Below are positions 58,966 to 64,000 of a DNA stretch of 64,000 nt, in pieces. The translations under genes were made by a program, and so were the position numbers. The DNA is from Panulirus ornatus. Taxonomy: Eukaryota; Arthropoda; Malacostraca; Decapoda; Palinuridae. The stretch's first letter is position 1; each line of letters opens with the position of its first letter. The notes below the pieces were generated by a model. It was given only the letters and a program-made list of their open reading frames with translations. It did no database searches and was not told the DNA's origin. The stretch covers positions 28,777,036 through 28,841,035 of the forward strand of contig NC_092271.1 in assembly GCF_036320965.1 (NCBI RefSeq), given 5' to 3'.

Positions 58966-59671
58966 GGGGGAGGGGGCGAAAATCCTGGGAGCCTTGAAGA
59001 ATGTGTGGAAGTCGAGAACGTTATCTCGGAAAGCAAAAATGGGTATGTTTGAAGGAATAGTGGTTCCAACAATGTTGTATGGTTGCGAGGCGTGGGCTAT
59101 GGATAGAGTTGTGTGCAGGAGGGTGGATGTGCTGGAAATGAGATGTTTGAGGACAATGTGTGGTGTGAGGTGGTTTGATCGAGTAAGTAATGTAAGGGTA
59201 AGAGAGATGTGTGGAAATAAAAAGAGCATGGTTGAGAGAGCAGAAGAGGGTGTTTTGAAATGGTTTGGGCACATGGAGAGAATGAGTGAGGAAAGATTGA
59301 CCAAGAGGATATATATGTCGGAGGTGGAGGGAACGAGGAGAAGTGGGAGACCAAATGGGAGGTGGAAAGATGGAGTGAAAAAGATTTTGTGTGATCAGGG
59401 CCTGAACATGCAGGAGGGTGAAAGGAGGGCAAGGAATAAAGTGAATTGGATCGATGTGGTATACCGGGGTTGACGTGCTGTCAGTGGATTGAATCAAGGC
59501 ATGTGAAGCGTCTGGGGTAAACCATGGAAAGCTGTGTAGGTATGTATATTTGCGTGTGTGGACGTATGTATATACATGTGTATGGGGGTGGGTTGGGCCA
59601 TTTCTTTCGTCTGTTTCCTTGCGCTACCTCGCAAACGCGGGAGACAGCGACAAAGCAAAAAAAAAAAAAAT
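58962..59671 (+). mobile_element. main LINE, type A, strongly 5'-truncated
   Basis: Plus-strand frame 58964-59473 (169 codons) begins at GEGAKILGALKNVWKSRTLS and runs without a break to the C-terminal VVYRG, including MLYGCEAWAMD, MRCLRTMCGVRWFDRV and GHMERM. The 3'UTR is type A with hairpin and A14. No RT catalytic motif. It forms an inverted repeat with the homologous part of 57902-58590. Confidence 0.9.
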
Positions 59672-59785
59672 GAATATAAAAGTATGGATGTTTGTGCATA
59701 TATAAGTGTATATGAGTTGAAGGGCCTTTCTTCGTCTGTTTCCTGCCTAGTGCTACGTCACTGTTGTGGGAAACAGCAACTATGT
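59672..59785 (+). mobile_element. type C 3'-terminal fragment
   Basis: CATATATAAGTGTATATGAG, CCTTTCTTCGTCTGTTTCC, then a hairpin relic AGTGCTACGTCACTGTTGTG and GGGAAACAGCAACTATGTAT. Only the last about 110 bp of a type C 3'UTR. Confidence 0.6.
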
Positions 59786-59987
59786 ATAATATGGAATGAG
59801 AAAATATTATATGTATGCATTGTTTGGCTAGATTTTTTTTTTATACCCATCTTGTTGATATTTGCTTAATGCATTAAGTGGCATGATGAGAGACGTATAT
59901 GGGTGAAGGGCAGTTAAGGAATCTAGCTTTGAAGCATATTTTTGTTAAGATCAAAGCTATCTTAGTTGTTTTTGTATTTATTAACAG

Positions 59988-60113
59988 GTCTGTTGGAGGG
60001 TGTTGTAGAGAAACATAAGAATGTGGTAACAGCTACCCCTCCACCATCTCCAACACACTCTCACAGCCGTTCTCCCAGTCGTTCTGGTCTTTCCTCATCC
60101 CCAATACAAACAG
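59988..60113 (+). CDS. XPO6: exportin-6 coding exon 5
   Basis: 126 bases; enters in phase 1 and leaves in phase 1. Acceptor TTTATTAACAG, donor GTAATA at 60114. With the G from the previous exon it encodes G-LLEGVVEKHKNVVTATPPPSPT, followed by a Ser/Arg-rich stretch (HSHSRSPSRSGLSSSPIQT). Exportin-6 has LTGILETVWDKHSVTAATPPPSPT at this place (from memory, split here: LTGILETVWDKH, then SVTAATPPPSPT), so identity and phase agree. The SR-rich stretch is a low-complexity linker, probably disordered. It was not apparent as an open frame because it is short. The gene must continue to the right, but I found no further exon I can support within the window. Confidence 0.93.
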
Positions 60114-60884
60114 GTAATATGTTTTGAAGATTATGCTATACTGTGTGAAAATAATGCATGCTGATTGTAAGGCTGACTTGTTGAAGCTTACATTGAAAAA
60201 CTAGGGATTTCATAATGATTTCATGTCTTACAGAAATACTCAGTTGATTAGCTTGTGTTTTAGATCTATATTTTTTCTTTTTTTCTTCAGGAGTGTTTGT
60301 GTATTTTCAAGGTTGATTTGAAATTCATATCAGTATACTCAGTTGCTTCAGATGATTGTTTCTGCTTTAAGGTCCCTTTCAGAAAAGTAGAATTTTATTC
60401 TGAGTTACTTTTACAATTAAGATTATTATGAGCCCACAGAGCAGAAGCACAGATTTTTGATAATGTGATCACTTTTTTATTCAGATTTTCATTCATTGTT
60501 CTGAAACATTTGTGGTGCACCCATTAATTATCGTGTTGTATATGTTTGCTGATGATGCCAAAGTTTTGAAAGAAAGTTGAGTACCAGTATTTGAAATCTT
60601 TTGCAGGGAGATTTTCACAAAGTGCTACATTGATCAAACAAATGGCAGTTAAATCCAACTGCCACATATGTGATGAAGATGAAAAGGGTCTGAATATTAT
60701 TAACGAGACTAACAACCATTTTAGTGAAAACATATCTCAAGAATAAGCCTGTGAAATGAATTGAAACTTGACATTTTGCTAAGCTTTTTGCTGAAAATTT
60801 CTTTCAGCCATTGTCAAAATTGAATTGCCTTAAAAAACTGGAAAGTAAGATTGGTATTTTCCTTTTATCCCTGATTACCTTTCC
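60114..60884 (+). other. XPO6: XPO6 intron 5, unique sequence
   Basis: Donor GTAATA followed by AT-rich sequence. No gene or repeat recognised; the minus-strand frame at 60733-60524 has no family resemblance. Confidence 0.6.
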
Positions 60885-61460
60885 TGCTTTTGTAGGTTGA
60901 GGAGCATACAAACAAATACCCTCTTTACACACATCTGGTCTTTAGCTGACATGTACAGTTTACAAATACTTTAGTGTGTGGTCCACTGCCAGGCTTCACA
61001 GACTTGTATGGTTTACCCTGACCACTTTATATCCCCTTGTTCAGCCAATTGATAGCAAATCATCCCTTACCATGTGTGATTGTACTCAAATTCTTCATAT
61101 TCATTTTACACTCCACTCATATGAATTTATTGGCCCTTTGAAAGCCTCATTTCTTCCATTCTTTCATCTCTTAGGTGTCTGCCTCCCCTTTTATCCCTGT
61201 GGTTTCCATACAAAGGTCCTCTTTGTCGGTCTCTCTTCACTCATTCTTCCATGTGCTTGAACCATCTCTACACACTGGTTGGCCTTCTCAGTCACACTGT
61301 TCTTACTGCCTCATCTCTCTCTCTAATAGCATCTTTTCTCATATGATAAACCCACCTCACTTCTTGTACCATTCACAGTCATATAATTTCCTGTATACAT
61401 CCACCCTCTCCCAGTTTTCTTGTAATCAAGGTTCATGCCTTGCATCCATATGGTACTAAA
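60885..61460 (-). mobile_element. very old LINE 3' region of a related family
   Basis: The complement preserves the order of main-LINE landmarks in decayed form: a GTCTTTAGCTGACATGTACA box (like TAGCTGTCATG), ATGGTTTACCCTGACCACTT, GTTCAGCCAATTGATAGC, then a region like VSEVEG/RLT (GGTCCTCTTTGTCGGTCTCT) and TCATTCTTCCATGTGCTTGA. No open frame. Confidence 0.55.
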
Positions 61461-61461
61461 G

Positions 61462-61708
61462 GAATGCTGGAGGTGGATGAGGGGGCAATAGAGGTAAATC
61501 AGTTGCTGTTTGGAGATGACAGGGTCCTGGTTGCAGATTCCAAAGAGCAACTCTAAAAGCTGGCTAGAGTCTGGGAGTTGATAAAAGAAAAGTTAAAAGT
61601 TAATGTGAACTAAAGTATGGTAATGAGGCAAAGAAGTGAGATGAGACAGGACTGTTTGGGTGTGAGTTTCAACCAGAAGGGCTATACAAAGCTCAAAGCT
61701 GTAGGTTC
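61462..61708 (+). mobile_element. old RT fragment around motif C, plus strand
   Basis: Translation gives EVNQLLFGDDRVLVADSKEQ followed by a stop, then KEKLKVNVN and LGVSFNQKGYTKLK. This is the FADD...VNVNKSKV order with FGDD in place of FADD. It lies between two minus-strand pieces, so the order here has been rearranged. Confidence 0.6.
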
Positions 61709-61711
61709 TGA

Positions 61712-62682
61712 GAGGACATTTCATTTCCAATACATCCATCCTCCTCTGCATGACCCTATCTATATATAGACCCATGCCTCACAACCATGTAATAGTTTTG
61801 GAACTACTATTCCTTTAAAAATACCCATTTTTGCTCTCCAAGATAACATTCTCTCTTTCCACACTTTCTTCATCACTCCCATAGCCTTCGCTCCCTCCCT
61901 CACCCTATGATTCGCTTCTGCATCCATGGTTCCATGTGTTGCCAAGTCCACTCCTGGATATGTAGAATATTTCACTTCCTCCAGTTTTTCTCCATTCAAA
62001 CTTAACTCCCTACTAACTTGTCCCTCAACCCTGCTGAACCTAATAACCTTGCTTTTATTCACCTTTACATTCAACTTTTTCCTTTCCAAACTCAGTCGTG
62101 AGCTTCAGCAGTTTCGCACTCAAATCAGCCACCAGCGCTGTATTGTTGGCAAACAACAACAGACTCACTTCCCAGGACCTCTTATCCTCAACATACTGCA
62201 TACTCACCCCTCTCTCCAAGACTCTTGCATTTACCTCCCTCACCACCCCATCCATAAACATTTTAAACAACCATTGTGACATCACACATCCCTGCCACAG
62301 ACCACCCTTCATTGGGAACCATTCACTCCTCTCTCCTTTTATTCGTACACATGTTTACACCCTTGATAAATACTTCTTACTGCATCTAGCAGCTTATCTC
62401 CCATATCATATATTCTTACGGCCTTTCCCAAATTATCTCTATCAACCCTATCATGTGCCTTCTCCAGATCCATAAATGCCACATACAAATCCATCTGTTT
62501 TTCTAAGTATTTCTCACACACATTCGTCAGTGCAACCACCTGATCCACATATCATCTGCCACCTCTGAACCCACACTGCTCCTCCCTAACCTGATGCTCT
62601 GTATACACCTTCACCCTCTCAATCAGTACCCTCCCATAAAACTTACTAGGTATACTCAGTAAACGTATACCTCTTTAGTTGG
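61712..62682 (-). mobile_element. old main-LINE RT, minus strand
   Basis: Frames 62548-62339 ([39 protein letters not shown]), 62312-62055 (LWQGCVMSQWLFKMFMDGVV, LLFANNTALVADLSAK with FANN in place of FADD) and 62089-61760 (NVKVNKSKVIRFSRVEGQVS, YPGVDLATHGTMDAEANHR). Both catalytic Asp of motif C are Asn. It starts near the NYRG region (62682) and ends in the CRLR segment. A dead copy. Confidence 0.78.
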
Positions 62683-62689
62683 AACTACT

Positions 62690-64000
62690 TGCAGGCAGAG
62701 TCGTGGTAACACTTATATACCTTATTATACCCTACCTAACATTACCTTCTTCCTATAGGACCCCTTTCTAATGGAGTACTTTCAGTGCCCAGGAAGTTGG
62801 CAACATTCAGTGGGCATGATTGCAAATCAAGTGGTGTGATAATGTTGTGTGTGTCGTTGTGAGGTAAGTATAGGATAATTGAGAAGTAGGTGTTCAGTGT
62901 TCTCAGTGTGGAAGTTGTAGCTTGGGCATGGATGATCCTATGTTATGTTGAATCGATGTTTGTAATGTGGACTGATGGGTGATGTCCCACACATAGATGA
63001 GAAAGTGTATCTTTTGAATGTCTTCTTTGGAGTATAGTTTCAGGTTGGTGATATCTTGAATAATAAAGTTTAAGATTGGAGTATTGTGGGGCAGGTGCTT
63101 AGTATTTGTCATTTCATTGCCATGAAAATGTTTGTCAGTTTTGTGATTTTTGGGGAAGGGAGTGATCTGCAAGTATTGATTTCCTGAATGTAAGGCTGGG
63201 ATGAGCTTTTTACTTTTGCAAGGGGTGTGATGGTTGGTTGTTAAGTGGTTTCTTTAAGAAGTGGTGTAGCACTGTTGCAAAAAATTGGATACCAAGCATG
63301 CCATTACAGTAGCAGTACTATTGCTTCATAGTTCATCTGTTGAAGCATCCCTTGATTGTTTTGAGTGCTCAGTTTTGTCAAGTTTGCAGTGGTTTTATGT
63401 TGTTTGTGTTTGAAAGGGTAGATGACCAGGCAGGTATGACTTAGTGGTGGGAGTGGATGGATCATTAGTAGAGGATACCGAGGAATTATTTTTCTTATCC
63501 ATAGATGGTGCCAGTAAAAGTCAATAGGGTGTTTAGTTTATTTATGGTCCTTATGGTGTTCTTTGTGGTGTGAGGAGTAGATGTCATGTGTGTCATGTGA
63601 TACCCAGGTTTTTCTTTTTTATTTGTAGTGACCATTATGGCAAGGGCAAAACTTGCTTCAGTCATAGCCAACTTGGGTGAAAGGAAAATAAGGTAAGGGA
63701 AAAAATTAAGAAATCAGTTAGAACTCCTCATCTGCTTAAAGTCCTGACACCTAAAAGTAGAAAGGTCATAGTAAGAGGGGAAGAATAGAGTTCCACAGCT
63801 TTGCTGTTCAAGGGAAGAAGGTGATATCTTAATGCTTTTTAGCCCATGCAAACCTCAGCGTGAAAGTCCTCTCTGAGTTGCAAAACAGGACAGTATAGCA
63901 GTATAAAAGCAACAAAAGACATGCTGTAAATCAAACATTTAGAATGCTGGCTTACTCAAAGTCATGGGAAGTAGCAATCTTATTCTGTTTTTCTCATCTG
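62690..64000. other. unassigned right-hand end
   Basis: No XPO6 exon could be supported. 62757-62862 is bounded by CTTCCTATAG and GAGGTAAGTA, good splice-like signals, but no frame gives exportin-6-like sequence and the frame required by phase 1 ends in a stop. The minus strand at 63172-62903 has an open frame of 89 codons with an IQDITNLKLYSKEDIQKIHF pattern that I cannot place; it may be LINE debris. The rest is unique. Confidence 0.4.

Noticed and set aside
62757..62862. Candidate sixth XPO6 exon between CTTCCTATAG and GAGGTAAGTA
   Set aside because: The splice signals are attractive, but the frame required by phase 1 ends in TGA before the donor, and none of the frames resembles the exportin-6 segment that should follow TPPPSPT.

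Overview
This window is eukaryotic, AT-rich intron-type DNA. It suggests an arthropod, most likely a decapod or other malacostracan crustacean. The reasons are the very high density of one endonuclease/reverse-transcriptase LINE family, long (TA)n, (CA)n and (CT)n microsatellites, and a tRNA-headed SINE of a type I associate with decapods. The species is an inference and is not proven.

The only host gene I can support is on the + strand: the 5' coding part of exportin-6 (XPO6), the nuclear export receptor for actin-profilin. Five exons fit together with consistent splice phases. 14178-14232 is a 5'UTR exon that ends exactly with the ATG. 16874-17077, 26498-26695, 47493-47652 and 59988-60113 follow, and they read through to a recognisable TPPPSP segment. 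The rest of the gene lies beyond the right edge. The introns are about 2.6, 9.4, 20.8 and 12.3 kb.

Most of the rest is transposon. One LINE family (here 'the main LINE') is present in roughly 30 pieces on both strands. Its layout, seen best at 35428-38770 (+) and 21558-25060 (-), is a 5'UTR, an AP-type endonuclease, a reverse transcriptase, a C-terminal GHMERM/GRPNWRWKDGV segment, and a 3'UTR ending in a small hairpin and a simple-sequence tail. Three 3'UTR types are distinguishable. Type C is old. Type B is intermediate, with an ATAA-like tail. Type A is young, carries an internal deletion of about 250 bp, and ends in poly(A) plus (TA)n. The longest ORF, 36254-38572 (772 codons), encodes the endonuclease C-terminus plus a complete RT, but its endonuclease N-part is out of frame. 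A second, older LINE clade (CR1/jockey-like) lies at 39600-42540 (+) and 48040-50390 (-). SINE-like elements occur at 2093, 8955, 11627, 26918 and 51181.

Layout: 1-590 no recognised feature; 590-13946 dense LINE field, largely upstream of the XPO6 start codon; 13947-17320 XPO6 exons and a clean intron; 17325-25262 LINEs and a (CA)n tract; 25263-26917 intron and exon; 26918-38935 SINE and LINE field with a near-identical 3.17-kb tandem duplication; 38936-47492 nested old and young LINEs; 47493-51800 exon and an old LINE; 51802-59785 LINE field with a near-identical 2.02-kb tandem duplication; 59988-60113 exon; 60885-62680 very old LINE debris; 62690-64000 mostly unassigned.

No CRISPR, rRNA, functional tRNA or prokaryote-type system is present. 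The best candidates for something not previously described concern the repeat biology: a hairpin module shared by LINE 3' ends and SINEs with apparently compensatory changes, a LINE 5'UTR that is the antisense of a SINE half, and recent unequal-exchange duplications between head-to-tail LINE copies inside or near an essential host gene.
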